A stretch of 64,000 nucleotides of DNA from Acanthornis magna (GCA_036785705.1 JAWUZG010000006.1:1-64000), one strand, 5' to 3'; shown: positions 10,048-25,000, counted from the first letter of the stretch. Notes: a model not told the origin generated them from the letters alone. A program made the numbers and translations.

Positions 10048-13000
10048 GTAAGAACAGAAATTTAAGTATTGTAATATGGGACGTTGTGACATCCTCAGGG
10101 TTTCTGTGGGATTTGAAACTCATTGAGGCTTTAGGTTCTTTCAGCCAGTTTGCTGTGAGTTTGGTCAAGTGTTGCTGGTGTTGCTAATCTATGAAGTGCA
10201 TAGGATCAGAATATTCAAAACTCATTCGGGCACGGGGTTAACTGATTTTAGTTCTGTGAAAAACGAAGTTCACTCTCCTGTTGAAATTTAAAAGTTTAAT
10301 AAAGGACAATAGGGGACAAAAACAATAAAGCAAAGAAACAGTGCTGGGTGCTTGGCCCTAAGCCAAGAAGCACACCTGCCATTGAAGGTGTCGTCTTAAG
10401 TACTCTTTGTATTGCATCAGCCTCATGCCTATTCATAAGCATTCATGCATATTCAAACTTTTCTCAGAACTATTTTGCATGTTCCAAGAACTGTTTTGCA
10501 TGGCTCCTCCTTGGTCCCGCCTTTTTAGAGCATGTGTGGTTTTGGCTGTGGTTTCTTCCAGTCTTGGTTATCATCTCCAGTTTGAGCTTTTCTCCATGGT
10601 CCTTGCATCTGGTTATGGCTGATAGTCAGGTATCAGTGTTGGGTCTTCTCTGTGCTGTTCTTTGGGTGTTATCCAGTCAAGCAGGCAGTGTGGTTAGTAA
10701 AGGAAAGTCTTTTAAACTACCTCTATTAGTTATTTCACTACTATATCGAAATCTAGTTAATAACAGAAATTAAAACATTGGTTATATACCTCTATCTTTA
10801 TAACAAGACTACTTCTATATAAAAAGAATAAAACTATACACACAATGAATATCTGCGAAAAGCCAACACTATATTATGTATTCATCACAATTCCCCTTTT
10901 TTGTTTTTTATAAATTATTTGGCTTGAGCAATACATCTTGCTTTCTAATTTCCATTTCTCGCTGGTTCTTTTCACATATTATTTTTGCTTCTTCAAAGGG
11001 GTCTTTTCTTCGTTTCTTTAACACCATTATCTTTTGTGCTGTTTCAGATGTGGCCCATTTTGAGTCCATAGGTATTACTACTTGCATTCCTTGGACTACA
11101 CTGGTGATTAGTCGAATAAAATAGGGAATTAAGCAAGGAAGAAATAACAAACCAGCTGTTGCACATAAAAGGAAGAAGCCCAGCTTTTTCCACCATTCTA
11201 TTCCTAATACTTTATCCCACCAGTTAGCTTTTAGCATTGATTCCCATCTTTGGGTCGGTACATGGGCTATTTTTCTGTTATCTTTGGCTATATCTAAGAC
11301 AGCATCCCCATTATCATCAATTTTCAAACAGTCCAATGTATTAAATTTTCCACAAACTTCCCCTTCTTCAGCTAATAAATAGTCTAAAGCCAACCTATTT
11401 TGATACACTGCAGCTCTTGTTTGCCTTTGTTGACTTGATTTTAATTCCAGTGCCCGAGCAGTTTTGTTGGTTATGATCTCTACAACAGCTTGAAGTCTTA
11501 TAATTCGATTTAACATATAAATCGGGGTTCGATAACCCCAGCTCCCATCTTGTGCCCAGGTGGCTGGCCCGTATGTTTCCAGTATGCATTCAGGAGGCTA
11601 GCCCTCCTCTCCCCATTTTTGAAACCCCCCGATCAGTTCTCTTTTGTTCCTTTTTAGGTCCTCGTAAACTGGTACTCCTAATTGATCTCCATCTGGTCCT
11701 GGTAAAAGGAAAAATCCTGTCTCTATGATCCTCAGAGTGCAACTCCCTTTCCACCGGGGGGGTGAGTTTTGGGTATGCTCTTTTTCCACATATCCAAAAT
11801 AGACCATCTGGTGCCTTCCAGTAATCCTTAAGCCTGTTGATTTATATTGTCCCAGAATTTGGATATTTCTGGGATTCCAAAATAGGGATTTTTGCCTGTA
11901 TCATTACATTGAAAAAGCTTGATTTCATTATTAAACTTGCAGGTTTTTTCTTTGGTTCCTTTCTGAGCCCAATACAGAGTTGGTTCTTCTGGGATGCACC
12001 CTATAGAACTTCCGTTACTAACTTTATATCTCTTACAGGGAGTATTTCCTACTTTGCTAAGGAAGTTTTCCCCAGTATGCCAAAGGCACTCTTCTCCTAT
12101 TACTATTGAACTTAAAATCCACCCTTCTGGCCGGTTTTCTCCTTTCATGTTTGTTCGGTTCCATTTAAGAAGTTCTACAGGGCCTAGGCTAGTGCCCTTC
12201 CATGGCCATTCCTCTGTCATTAAAGCCCCACCACAGACTCAACAGTTGGTAATGTTTAGTTCCTTACTTATTCTTTCCCCCAGTTCTACAAACAGGTTTT
12301 TCCCTATTCCTGAGATTTCCATTTCTTTTTCCAATTGTTGTTTGAGTTTTGTATACAAATCCTGATGTGGGGTTGATACAGGGTTGGATTTCTGGGTTGG
12401 TTTCACCTTTTTGTTTACTGTTTGCTCCTTTACCAAATCTTGGACTCGGTTACTAAGGGCAAAAGTGAAGCAAACCCATTTTTCCCCTTTTGGACATTTT
12501 TCTCCTAACCTACCACCACTTGTTCCTAAGTTTTCCACAATCCAGTATCTTTTCCCATTTTGTGTGCAAGTAGCTAATTTGGATGGATCATAGCATTGAT
12601 TGCTAACATGAGTATGGGTAAAAAAAAGGAACCTCGGGTTCTTTCCCAGTAAAGTGTCCAGTAGCATTTGCAACACGATTTTGCTTGTGTCCCATAAGGG
12701 AAAAGGCAAAGAATGAATGACACAAGGAGGAATAGTAGAGGTCCGGTATGGCTTATAACCCCACCTCCCATGCCTATGGGGTTGCTGCCCATAGCAGGGC
12801 TATAGAATCTTCTCGGTGGCGAGTACAGTGGTCAATCCGGTCTTGCCCTCTATTTCCTTGTCACTTCCTCCTTATTAGTTTCCAAGCAAATCGCCTTCGA
12901 CACTTTTTAACTGTGGTTTCCCATTGTTCCTCGGGTACTTCCCATTCAACAGGTACTCGAAATTCCCACCCACAGAGCAAAGTTATTATTTGAGTTAACC

Positions 13001-16000
13001 CTAGTTCTGTCTGGATAGGGAGTGAATTTCGCTCTCGACACTTCATGCAATGAGCTTGCCATTTTTGTGAATGACAATACCAGTTTTTCCCACAATGTAT
13101 GCAGTTACATTTAACCCAGCTAGCATGTCCGATGAACCAGACAAGGTATGTGGTATGGCATTGAAGAAGGTTGTAATATCTCCTTGAGATTAGGATACAG
13201 TCTGTTTTCTTCTTTATATAAATCACAGGCTAAGGCTAAAACGTAAGGACCCTTTGTTCGAAATAGTCCTGATCCTCCAGTTTGGGGTGGAAGTATTCCT
13301 CCCCAAGGCGGGTATCAGAGGTTTCTCAAAACTTGTCCAGATGGTACTTGAAACCGCTGATATAAACTTGACCTTATTTTCCAATTATTTGTGATTCTCG
13401 GTACCTCCCTTGGATCATTTGGGTCTTCCCAGTTCATTACCACCAAGTCCTCTCTTAAGAGTCAACCTGGTATCGCCTGGCTTAGAGGTTAGAGTCCACT
13501 CCTTAGGTTCTTCCACAGGTCCTTTAATTCTGCTGGTGTGGATCCATCCTCTTTCCCTGGTCCGGATCGCTGCCTCAGTTGTCAGTAGTACCTGAAAAGG
13601 ACCTTCCCCCTGTGGGGTTAAAGATTGTTCTCTCCACGATTTCACTAATACCCATTCCCCTGGTTGGATATTATGAATTTTAAATTCTAAGGGAGTGGTT
13701 TGAGGGATTATCCCTTTTAACCGCAAATTTTCAAGTGTTTTTGCAGTGGTGATGACACATTTTCTAACACTCATTTCCTCTTCTTCATAAGTAGCAGTTT
13801 CATGTTGTGTGGTTAAAAAAGGCAACCCAAACATCGTCTCATAATGTGACACTCCCGGGTCTGACCTGGGTTGTGTTCAGATTCTCAGTAGAGCCAATGG
13901 TAAACATTTTACCCAGGACATCTGTGTTTCAATCATCAGTTTTGTTAGAGCTCTTTTTAAAGTCTGGTTCATTCTTTCTACCCGGCCCGAACTCTGTGGT
14001 TGCCATGGGGTATGTGATTCCCATTTTATTCCCTACTGTACTACTATTTGTTGTAGTACATTTGAAGTAAAATGTGTTCCTCTATCTGAGTCTATTCTAT
14101 TAACCATTCCGTATCTGGGAATAATTTGTTCTAAAAGGGTTTTACATACTACATTAGCTGTAGCTCTGACAGTGGGGACAGCTTCCACCCAATGAGTTAA
14201 ATGATCTATTATTACTAATAAAAATTTCCACTTCTGTACTTGAGGGAGTTCAGTAAAATCTACTTGGATACTTTGAAATGGTTGCAGAGCTAACTCGTGA
14301 CCTCCTGGGGTTGTTTTTCTCATTACTTTTTTATTTACTTTTTGACAAGTTATGCATTTCTCAGTTACTTGCTTTGCTAATCCAAAGACCCCAATGCACC
14401 CATAATTCCTTAAAAAGTGATCACACAACGCCTGAGTACCCCAATGAGTCTTTTGATGCAAGCCTTCTAATACTTTTCTAGTAAGCGGTTTATTAAGTAA
14501 CTGCCTTCTATCAGGGAGTTTCCATTTGCCAGATGGATCTTGCTTTCCCCCAATCTTACTTAATTCCTTTTCTTCTGCTTCACTAAATTTTGGAATTTCC
14601 GGTTCTTCCTTATCTGGAGTCAAAATTAACAAGATTTTTTCGGTCCCATTCTCTGCTGCATCTTTAGCTTCTTGGTCTGCCGGATTATTCCCTCTTATTT
14701 CTGGGGTCATTCCCTTTTGGTGTCCCTTAACATGTACTACTGCTACTTCTTCTGGCAACTTTAGTGCTTCTAAAACCTCTAAAATCAGTCCTTCATGTAT
14801 TAATCCTTTTCCCTTAGAATTTAGTAATCCTCTTTCTTCCCAAATTTTCCCAAAAGTATGTACTACTCCAAAGGCATATTTTGAATCAGTATATATGGTT
14901 CCTTTTTCTTTTGCTAGATATTCCAATGCTCTCTTTAGAGCATATAATTCACTAGTTTGAGCTGACCAATGTGAAGGCAATTTCCCTTTTTCAATAGTCT
15001 GCATATTTTCTCCATCTACTAAAGTATATCCTGACATTCTTTTTCCTTGTAGGCATCTAGATGAACCATCAACATATATTTTTCTCCCTTCTGGGAGGGC
15101 CTGTTCTGCTAGATCTTCCCAAACCTTAGTTTGATATTGTATAATTTCTAAACAGTTATGTATTAAATCACTTTCTGGTTCTCCATATAAAAATTGAGCT
15201 GGGTTTAAACTTTTGTCTACTTCTAATGTCAAGTCATCACTGTCTATTAGAATTGCTTCATATTTTAACATTCTGCAATCGGTTAACCATTTTTCAGCTT
15301 TCTGATTTAACACGCTCCTGACTGCATGAGGACTATGCACAATTAACTTGCTTCCAAAAGTAAGTTTACGACTCTCTTCTACTCGAATGGCAGTAGCTGC
15401 TATAGCTTGTACACACACTGGCCAGGCATGGCTTACTGGATCTAGCATTTTAGATAAATAAGCTATTGGCCTTTTCACTCCTCCCCATTCCTGAACTAAG
15501 ACTCCATGGGCTACTCCACTTTTTACGTTCACATACAGATGAAAAGGTTTTTCTAATGAGGGTAAACCCAAAGCAGGTACTGAGGCTAGCTTAATCTTTA
15601 GTTCTTCTAATTTAATATCATCTTTAGTCCATTTTATATTGTCCCCCTCTGTCAATTTTTCGTACAAGAATTTTACTGCCTGTGTATACCCTTCAATCCA
15701 CAGTCTACAATATCCCAATAATCCAAGCAGCCTTCTAACTTCCTTCTTTGAAGAAGGAGGGGGGAGAGATAAAATCCCCGCAATCCACTCAGGATTTAGT
15801 TTTTAGCTTCCTTTACTTATTAAATGACTGAGATACTTTACTTCTGATTCCACAAATTGTAATTTTCCTTTTGATACTCTTAATCCTTTTTCCCCAAGAA
15901 AGTTTAAAAGTTTGATAGTAGTCTCTCTAACTTCTGTTTCAACTTCCCCGGATAAGAAAAGATCATCAATTTAGGTTTCTCAGCTGAAGGATATTGCAGG

Positions 16001-19000
16001 TGAAACTTGCTTCGAGAGAAAATCCCAATAGGTGTATTTTGTTTTAAACTAATTATTTTTACCTGGAGTCTGAACACATGAGCAAAATGCACCTCTCCAC
16101 CTAATAATCAATTTTGACACCAAGCCATCCTGAGCACTAGATGAATCACCAGGTGAAGGGAAAAGAAGCATTTGGCCCTCTTCCAACAGCATTTCATGGT
16201 GCCTAGATATGAAAGTCTTTGACAAAACAGTGCTTTTCCTGTATTTGAAATTGCAGCACATATTCATAATCTCCCAAGACAATAACCAGGAGTCTGCAAG
16301 TATGATGCAAAGAGAAGTAGTAGAAATCAGAGGATCCTTTAGTTTTTGGTTTACTAATTTAGCCTGGGACTGGAAAGAACTCCAGAGCAAGGATTATAGA
16401 GTAGTTATTTCCTGTGTTTGTGAAGATATGCATTTTCTTTCTTACTTTCTCCTCCCCCCCACCCCCACGCCCCATGTGGCATGGATCCTTTAAGTTTTAA
16501 GAGATTTTTTTCTTTGGGTCCTTCTTTAATATTAGTAAGCAGCAATTGATTACTTACCCAAGTGTGCAGTAACTGAACAAACCCTGACAAGTACATTGCC
16601 ATATGATGAAGCGATCTTAAATAAGGGTATTAAATTCTGAGCAGTCATTCTGTAGGAAAAGATAGATGGAGATTAAGAATGTAGTAGGAAAAAGAAAATG
16701 ATGACATGACTGTAGGAAGTGTTTTTCATGTATATTGGTATAGCAATTAGTGACTTGCTCATGCAGCCTTTCAGAAAGGGTGGCCTAAGTGAGACTTGTA
16801 GTTCCTTCTTAGACTCCTTGATGCTTCGATCCTGTAGTTAAAATTTGGCACATTGCTATTTAATGGTATAGCAAGGTGCTGCAGACTCATCTCCAAATTA
16901 GTTAAAAGAAATGGAGTTCATTTTCATTCCTGCTGTTTCTCTCTCTGTGTGCTAAGGATTGTTGCATTTAAGTGTTGGAAACCTACTTTGAATAGGAGAG
17001 GGAATTTAGTTCAGGGATGAACCCGTTCATCCATTTGGGGAAAATTTTCCTGCAAGGTAAAAGATTTCAAAATTACATGCTGGAGACTCTAGTTTAAAAT
17101 TAATGTTTCTGGAGTATTATAGTTGAAAATGTGCAATTATTCATGATAGAATTGGAAGTATTAGTACACTGTTTTCATCTGTATCTTAAAAAGCCATGCT
17201 TAATTAATCTTGTGCTTTCCTGTACAAAATGTGGTCTCCCAAGCTTTCAGTCGTTTTTACATTATGGTTGTACATTCAGAAAAATTACTCTTTCACATTA
17301 GTCAGTTGGTGTCACCTTTCCCCAAGCCATTCCGGTCCATTCTGCGTGCTTCCTCATTCCACTGCCTTTTCTCTCATGTCTCCTCTTCTTGTCATCTTAT
17401 TTCTTTTCATATTGACTTTTTCCCTCATGCTCTTATTTTGTGTGCATTTCTTCTCTGGTTGTCACTTTACAATCAGCTGCAAACGGTGTCTTATTTGCTT
17501 CTGTGTCTTCTGTTATGACAATATGCTGAAGAGTTGTGTTAAGGTGCAGGATATTTTGTAAGATTTGTTCAGGGCAGGTGCAAGGGATGTGGTGACTGAC
17601 CTGATTTTCCATGGATTGGTCTATGGAAAGGAAAAGGTGAGGAATGTCCTGACAGTGGATGTGAAAAATGGAAGTTTAGAAAAAGCAGGTAGAAAAAAAA
17701 AAAATCAAGGAAGTGAGTTATAGGGATCAGCACAAGAGGAAATACTTGATCATTTGAAATGGAATGAGAAAGTGGGGACAAGGGATTTTGATGTTGCTGA
17801 TGGAAGCTGCTGTTTCTGCTGAATCAAGCTTCTGAGGGGTCCCTTGTCTTTTACACAGGTTGTCTGAACTAACCTTTGTTGTTTTCAGATTATCCAACAG
17901 CTGTTGGAAAACTTAGAAAAAATGATTCATAAGCTTGGCCCTAAGTGATTGTGTTTTTTCATGAGGTGCTATTTTTTTTCATTTTGACAGAGGTCCAGCT
18001 AATACATTTTAAGGAATCAAAAGTGTCAAACTATTCAGTCTTGCTGTTAAGTGAAGACAAAAATGTTCTATTTGTAGGAGCCAGGGAAGTGATCTTTGCC
18101 TTAAATGCAGTGAATATTGCTGAGAAGCAGCACGAGGTATGCCTTTTAATACATTATCCTCCATGTAAAAATCATACTCCAAATTTGACTTAATTTCCTG
18201 ATATCAGTAGCATTGCATTTTAGGCAAATAGGTATCTGAAAGAGAAATTACTCTGTATGGGCTACTCCAATACTATTTCTGGAAGGTTTTACAGAGTAAA
18301 AGAGAGGAAGAAGGGAGAGCTTAGATATAAACAAGTCATTATAGGTCTCCTTGGGTGTTTTCTTACTGTCAGGAGTGGGCTGTCTTCTGTTAATCTGAAT
18401 TTTCATGGGTGGTGGTGGGCACTTTCACCAGCATATAAAACGTAGCTGTGAAGTTGTACTCAGTATAATGAAAATTGGTCCAGTAAGTTTTCTTGGATTC
18501 CTCTCCCCCAAGTGTTTTTTATTCAAGTCTTAGGAAGTACTTCAAATTGCAAAAATACTTAAACCAATTGCAGTTTCATTTCCCTAAGGCATATGGTAAT
18601 GAAAAGTTGGTTAGCAATTTGTGGGGAATTGTCATTATGAACCCAAAAGACGGTAGTTCGGTTCTGCTTAAGGCACATGGATTTCAAAATGTCACCTCCT
18701 TGGGAAAAAATGGCTTTGAACCTTGAAATGCTGCCTGCAAAATGTCTTGCATTTGCTCTAGATAGTATTAGGATTGCCTTTTCTTATGTGGGTCACTGCA
18801 AGATTTTCAGACCTTGCATTGAATTCAAGTACTTTCAATGTGCTTTTTGTTGCATGTTTTTTCACTTAGTTACACTGGAAGGTCACAGAAGATAAAAGGA
18901 CTCAATGTGTACTCAAGGGAAAATCAGAACAGGTATGTACTTTTATTGAAAGTTGAGAAAGATCTTACACATTTTACTTCAAGAGGAGTGACGTTAAAAG

Positions 19001-22000
19001 AAGAATTTGTCCAACTGTTTGAAATTAAAATGTCAAGATAATCACTTAAATTTTTTTTATTAACTTGAGCGTTAGAAACAATGCTTAGTCTTTTTTTAAA
19101 AATTCTTAGTTCTTAATTTTTTGTTGTTGAATATTATTTGAATGTTCGAAAACATGAACACACCATGATGTGTGCTTAACGTTCATGGTTTTCCATTAAG
19201 ACAATAAAAGATACAGCTTTCACTGAAGTAATTGATAGCAGCTGTTGTGTTTTGTTACTGCAATAATTCCGTCAACGCATTTGATTTAACGGAATGAATG
19301 ATTAATTTGAAATGCTTTGCTTTAGAGCATAGGGGCTTTTTATTAGGCCAGTGTATTTTTTCACTAAGTGTAGATCCGTGTGTTGTGTTGCTTGGCGGGT
19401 GTGACTCAGAGAGCAGCCAGACCTGCCAGCTCGGCAGGGTCCCGTGGTGTTTGTGGGAACCACTGACTCCGCATGACTGCCAGGAGCTGGCCTGCTCCTT
19501 TTGCCTCTCTGTGGAGATGATTTACTCGAGCTAGTTGTATGTGGATGTACCTTTCTGTTTTGTAATACTACTTCATTTAGTATATTTGTGCAATACCATT
19601 CATGCAGTAAAGCAGGGATTTGCTGGGCAAGACTGATGGTCAGGCCTTTAGCACAGGTTTGAAAGTAGAAGTCTGCAAGTGCTATGAATACAAAAAGCAG
19701 ACCTACTCTGCACTTGAGGGATGTGATGCTCGAACTTGCAGCTTCTTTGGTTCACACTGTTAAAAAACCCCAAATGCTGCATGCAGGCCTGATAGTTACC
19801 CTGCATTCGTATGCTTCATCAGGGTGGAAGTGGCTCTCTCCCTCTGACTAGTGACTTCTTTTCCTTGACTGTGCACTGGTGACCATCAGGACATTATTGG
19901 TACATGAGGTGTGGCAGACATTTAAGGTCTGTTTCCTCCTTGTCTATCTCTTCAGGATGGGATCAGAGAATATTATTTTTGTTTTCCAGTTCAGTTGGGG
20001 TTGCTACTAGTAATACTCACATACAGCTGTGATGAATATGAGATACGATTTTCTCTTCTATGTATGTGCATATGTTTAGCAGACTGTCTGTGAATCTCCA
20101 CAAGTTCTCTCAGAAATTATTAGGGTATACTGCAGATCCCATTAATACATCTATTGACAGAGCTCTGAATTAATTTTCTTTTATTTTTTCCTGCTCCCAG
20201 TTTAGCAACTGACACTTACTGCCAGCCATGCTTTTTCCTCACTGTACTTCTGACCTTCTAGGAGTCAAGTTTATGTTGTAGCCATGATGTTTTGCACAGC
20301 GCAATAGTTTCAAAAGAGTCAAGGTATTAAGCCACTACTCCTATTTCTTACACTTCTCACTTACAGTTCTCTCCCCCACCCATCAGCACTGTGCTGTATA
20401 ATGCCAGCAGAAAGCATTCATGAAGCTGTTCAAGGGCCTGGTCTGGTAGAAAACTGGTTTTACTCTCTTCCCCCCCTGCAGTTTTCTCCCATACAGTCAC
20501 AGAAATACCTAGTTTGTCTCATGAGAAGGAACAGTAAGGCCAGAGCTTAAACTTGCTTAAGAAGTCCGTGGAACAACAGTTCAGTGTTGGGATCTGGCAG
20601 TGTACCAGCAAGAATTAAGGGCTGTTGTTGATTCTGGGTTTTTTCACTCTTTTTAAGTGGGTGTTTGGAGTTGTTTTACTTCATAATTATTCTGAATTTT
20701 TATTGTATCCTTTATTAAGGGTTTTGCTCAAACTCCTTGTTCTATTTTAGAGCAAAAGATATTAAGGAGCTTCCTTGGATGATATCAAGGACTGGGAAAA
20801 AAGAAAAAAGGATGGCTATAAGTGACAAAGCTTTGTAGCTAATTTAAGGGTATCAGAGGTTTTGCACTTAGGAAACAACCTTGGCTGTCGCTGTTTCATC
20901 GAGGTGTACAAGGGCTGACAAAGTCCAAAAGTCCCTTCACGTTTAGCTAGTTGTTCCCATGGATTGGATGTGTGTTTGGAGCTTGTCCTTCCATCAAACA
21001 GGGGATGGACCCTGCTGAGCATGGTACCCTGCTAGGGTAATGTGGCAGCTGCCCACTCCTGGCTGGAGGAAACAGCTGCTGCAGGATTGATTAGAGTTCC
21101 TGGAGACTGTGGGGAGATGGTGTCCCAACGTCACGTGTGTGTCACCCAGGCTCGCCGCTGTGATGTGGCACAAGTCGTGGCGATGGACGAGCTGGCAGCA
21201 CATTGTTTGTTTATGTTGGAATGTGGAGACTGTGGTTTGTCAGAGCTAGTCCTTTCCTCATCCTCTGTTGTTGTTCTGATTTTCTGATATTTGTGGAGGT
21301 TCACGGAAGCTCGCAGGGAAGTCAGGCAGGCAGCACACAAGATGGCGAAAAGAGAAACTTTATTTACAAGAACTTCTTTATATATCCATTAATAGTCTAA
21401 TAATTATTGGCCGATAGTTTTTCCACCCCCTATAATGATTGGTTACAATGCTGAAGTGTCCAGTACCAAAACAATGAGATTAGAAAGCACAAGAATGCAA
21501 GTTATCTCTATTCTCCATGAGAAAGAAGAGAAAGATTTTAAAACACTGCAACTACACTCCGTTACAGACGGAGTGTCATAATTACGTGCATGTCTTGCAA
21601 CAGCTGAATGATACTTTTCTCTGCGTGTGTGGAACTAACGCATTTCGGCCAACGTGTGATTACCTGGTAAGAAATGTACCTATGTTTTGACCCAGCAGCA
21701 GCTGCAACTTCAAAGCAGCTCAGGTAAACAGAGTTAGTCTCCATTCCCAAAACTCTTCACTGCTGGTTGTAAGATTAGGAGCATTTATTGCACTGTCCCA
21801 CCATAATGGTGGAGTATGGAAATAAGCTGCACTGCTCCTTTTTCAGACCACTCAATGAATGATTGATTCATCTTGTCTAACTGCAGATTTACTTTCTTTT
21901 AGCTTTTATAATTCTTTGTGTTTTGTGTGTTAGCATGAAACCAGTTACTAAACCTGAAATGACATTGTTTGCAACTTCCACCCATAACCAAATCTCCCTG

Positions 22001-25000
22001 AAATTTCTCAGTTTCCTGTCTCTGCTTGTCTCTGCTCCTGGCTGTGCCAAAGATTTGTAGTGTTGAATCCTTCAAAATGAAGTCTTGGCACAAAATTAAA
22101 ACTTTTTTCTCACTGCTGACTCTTGTATCATTTTCCTTACTGCAGCTCTCAGCAATTTGAAAACTGAGAAATCTTGTAATTCTTTGTGCCTTTAGCTTCC
22201 AGTGTCTTCATTACACAGTAAAACTGATTACTTCCCCAGCACTGTGGCTACAGTTCAGCTTGCTGATCCTCATTCTCTTGATTTCTGAGGGATTTATGAA
22301 GTAGCAGCCAAAGTACTCTGTTGCTTTTTAAAGCCTAGTTGGATTACGCCTATCTCACCAATTTAACATCATCTCAAAAATTGCTAAATCCACCTCAGAA
22401 AGCCTTCTTAATTTCTAAGACTCTCCATTTTTTTTTCAGACTAATTCAATAATTACCAGTTGTTTCTACGTATCAGTTAACTTCTCTGCCTTTTCTGCTG
22501 TCTGGCTTTTTTGAATGCTCTTTCTTGAGGTCTGTCTGGATTTAACTTTTCATCTTTTGCTCTTTTCTCCTTCCACCCTCACAAATTATAGGATCACATT
22601 TCTTCTATGTGGGAGAAAATAAGATTTTCTGAAAGCACATATGTCTTTCATAATTTGACACAAAATGCCTTTGATGCTGGAAGTTGATGATATAGCTCAT
22701 TATTTAGTGTTTAGTGTTCAGTTAACTTTGCACAAGTTGAGTTGCTGAAAGAAAAAAGTGCTAATAGCTGTATTGTGGTTTTCAACAGAATTTAATTTCA
22801 TTTGGACTTGGAGGTAAAAATGAAGATGGTAGGGGCAGATGTCCATTTGATCCTGCTCACAGCTACACGTCTGTTATGGTTGGTAAGTTCAGACTTTGCA
22901 TTCCTTCTTATGTTTCGAAAATGTTTTATCTTTTCCACTGTCACCATCCAGTCTGTCATTATCAAAATGGTAGCTTGCATCTGTATTTTTTGTCTTTATT
23001 TTAAAGTATAGACATTAAAATACTTACATAGTCAACCTTAGCATCTTTCTTAAAAGGAGAACTTCAAACTCTAGGTTGTTTTGGAAGCAACTTCTAAAAT
23101 ACTAATTTTCAAACTGTATTTCCTGGTGTTAAAGATATTTAATTCAGAGAGTCTAAATGTGCTTAGAGTGCCCTTGTAGTATCAATTACTGTGATTTCAG
23201 TAAATATAACAAGTAGTATTGTTATCTGTCCTGAAGGCATGCGACAGAATAGGGAAGCGAGGTATTTATTGCATGTGTACTTACTGCATGGAAACTCGCC
23301 GCTGAATCTTGATTGGGGAAGGCAGAATTTGTGGCTTTACCTGAGTGTCTCACGGTCATAAGAGAGAAGCTCAACTTAGCATGAAATGGGAAATAAGAAA
23401 AAGAAACAAACATGCTCCCTGCATTGTGCCTAAATTTGTACAAGTCAAGTTTGAATAATGGTGGCATAGAAAGAGAGGAAAATAATTACAGACTTCTGAT
23501 GCATTTAAGTAAATCTGCATGTGTTTACATAAATGGTAGGTTTTCATGTTAAGTGTTAAAGTCCCACAAAAACAACGTTGACTTTTGTCAGTTCTAGTGT
23601 TAGAGCAATAATAATAATAAACCCAAGTGTGGAAGTGTTAGGCTTGAGAGTGATCGGCAGAAATATAAACATAAAAGACATGTCTAGGGCAATTCAGAGG
23701 GAATCCATGTTTATTTTTTCTTGTGGGAAGTTTAAACATACATAGACTCACCAAATATTTATGTACCCTTTTTGGTATCTAGTCCATAAGTTCAATTCTT
23801 TTGGTTTTGTGTTGAAGATGAGGAGCTTTATTCTGGGACTTCTAACAATTTGTTGGGAAGTGAACCTATTATTTCACAGCACTCTCGTCGAAGCTCTCTG
23901 AGAACAGAGTATCCAATACCTTGGCTTAATGGTAAGTGGGCATGAGAAGTGTCCCAAACAAGTTCCTTTTCCTTCTTCAACACCATGGGTACAGAGTGTG
24001 TATCTTAGCTGGCTAAGGAGCAATCGTCAGGTGTCTCAAAGAGATGGATTTTGGTGTGCTGGCCTACACTGTGCGTGTGTGCCCTCGTGCATGCCATCAA
24101 GAGCTTTTATTTTGAAATTTCAGGATTTTTATCGGCATTGATGATGAAAACAGCTTCAGAATAGACACACTTCAACTTGACATGAATGGTTTATTTCTTT
24201 TCTGCTTGTTTATCCTTGCAATAATGCAGTTTGGTTATGATACAGGAAGGAATAGAATGGTTTTGCTCTTGAATTGGTTCTCAAATTGAGCTGATCATGG
24301 TTCTTGGCTCTTTCAGTTCCTGAATTTCAAAATTCACTGAGTTTTGTAGTTGCTCAGAGGTTTGAGGCTTTGTGCCAAAAAGGACCAAAATCATGATCAT
24401 TGTGTCCAAAAAGGATAGGATTGGACAGAGGCAGGCAAAGGAGGGTTGCCTTTGCAGGCCCATTAGAAAACCACATTTGAATGTGGCCTGAAAAATGATG
24501 AGGTAATGAGCTGTCACATCATAGGTATCTCTCAGGTATCTTAGTGCTATCACATAGGTTTTAGGGGTTTTTGTTTTTTTTCTGTTTGTTTTCTGGTGGT
24601 TTGGTTTTTGTTTGGAAATGCTCTTCATATTGTGAACAGCAAAATGTGTAGGCAGGTCAGTGACTGGAGAGGAGGTAAATGCAATGTGGAGTTTGGAGTT
24701 TGGGCGAAAGACAATTTCTGAGGGTCTTGGAGGGAATCAAGTTAGTAGTCGCCTACAGAATAGAAAATACTTCTGTTTGTATCTCTAGAGCCCAGCTTTG
24801 TTTTTGCTAATGTGGTAAGAGCAGATCCAAACAGCACAGATGGAGAAGACGACAAGATATACTTCTTTTTCACTGAGGTGTCTGTGGAGTATGAATTCAT
24901 TGGAAAATTGATGATTCCAAGAAGAGCTAGAGTATGCAAGGTGGGAGATAGTTCCATTTACTTTTACTGTATCTCTTAGAATCTTGTGTGTGTGTTAAAA

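Larger units (their letters stand above)
10255..15972 (-). mobile_element. Endogenous gammaretrovirus-like provirus, 5'-truncated, in SEMA4D intron 1
   Basis: On the minus strand the order is end of reverse transcriptase, RNase H, integrase, a Cys-rich open frame, env (SU and TM), polypurine tract and 3' LTR. Homology stops abruptly at the reverse transcriptase active site (IDD codons at 15970-15962, with a stop just upstream). Gag, protease and most of the polymerase palm are therefore missing, along with the 5' LTR. Pol carries in-frame stops near 15803 and at 14030-14032, and env has at least one frameshift and several stops. It is defective. The antisense orientation in the intron is typical of tolerated insertions. 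Confidence 0.85.
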
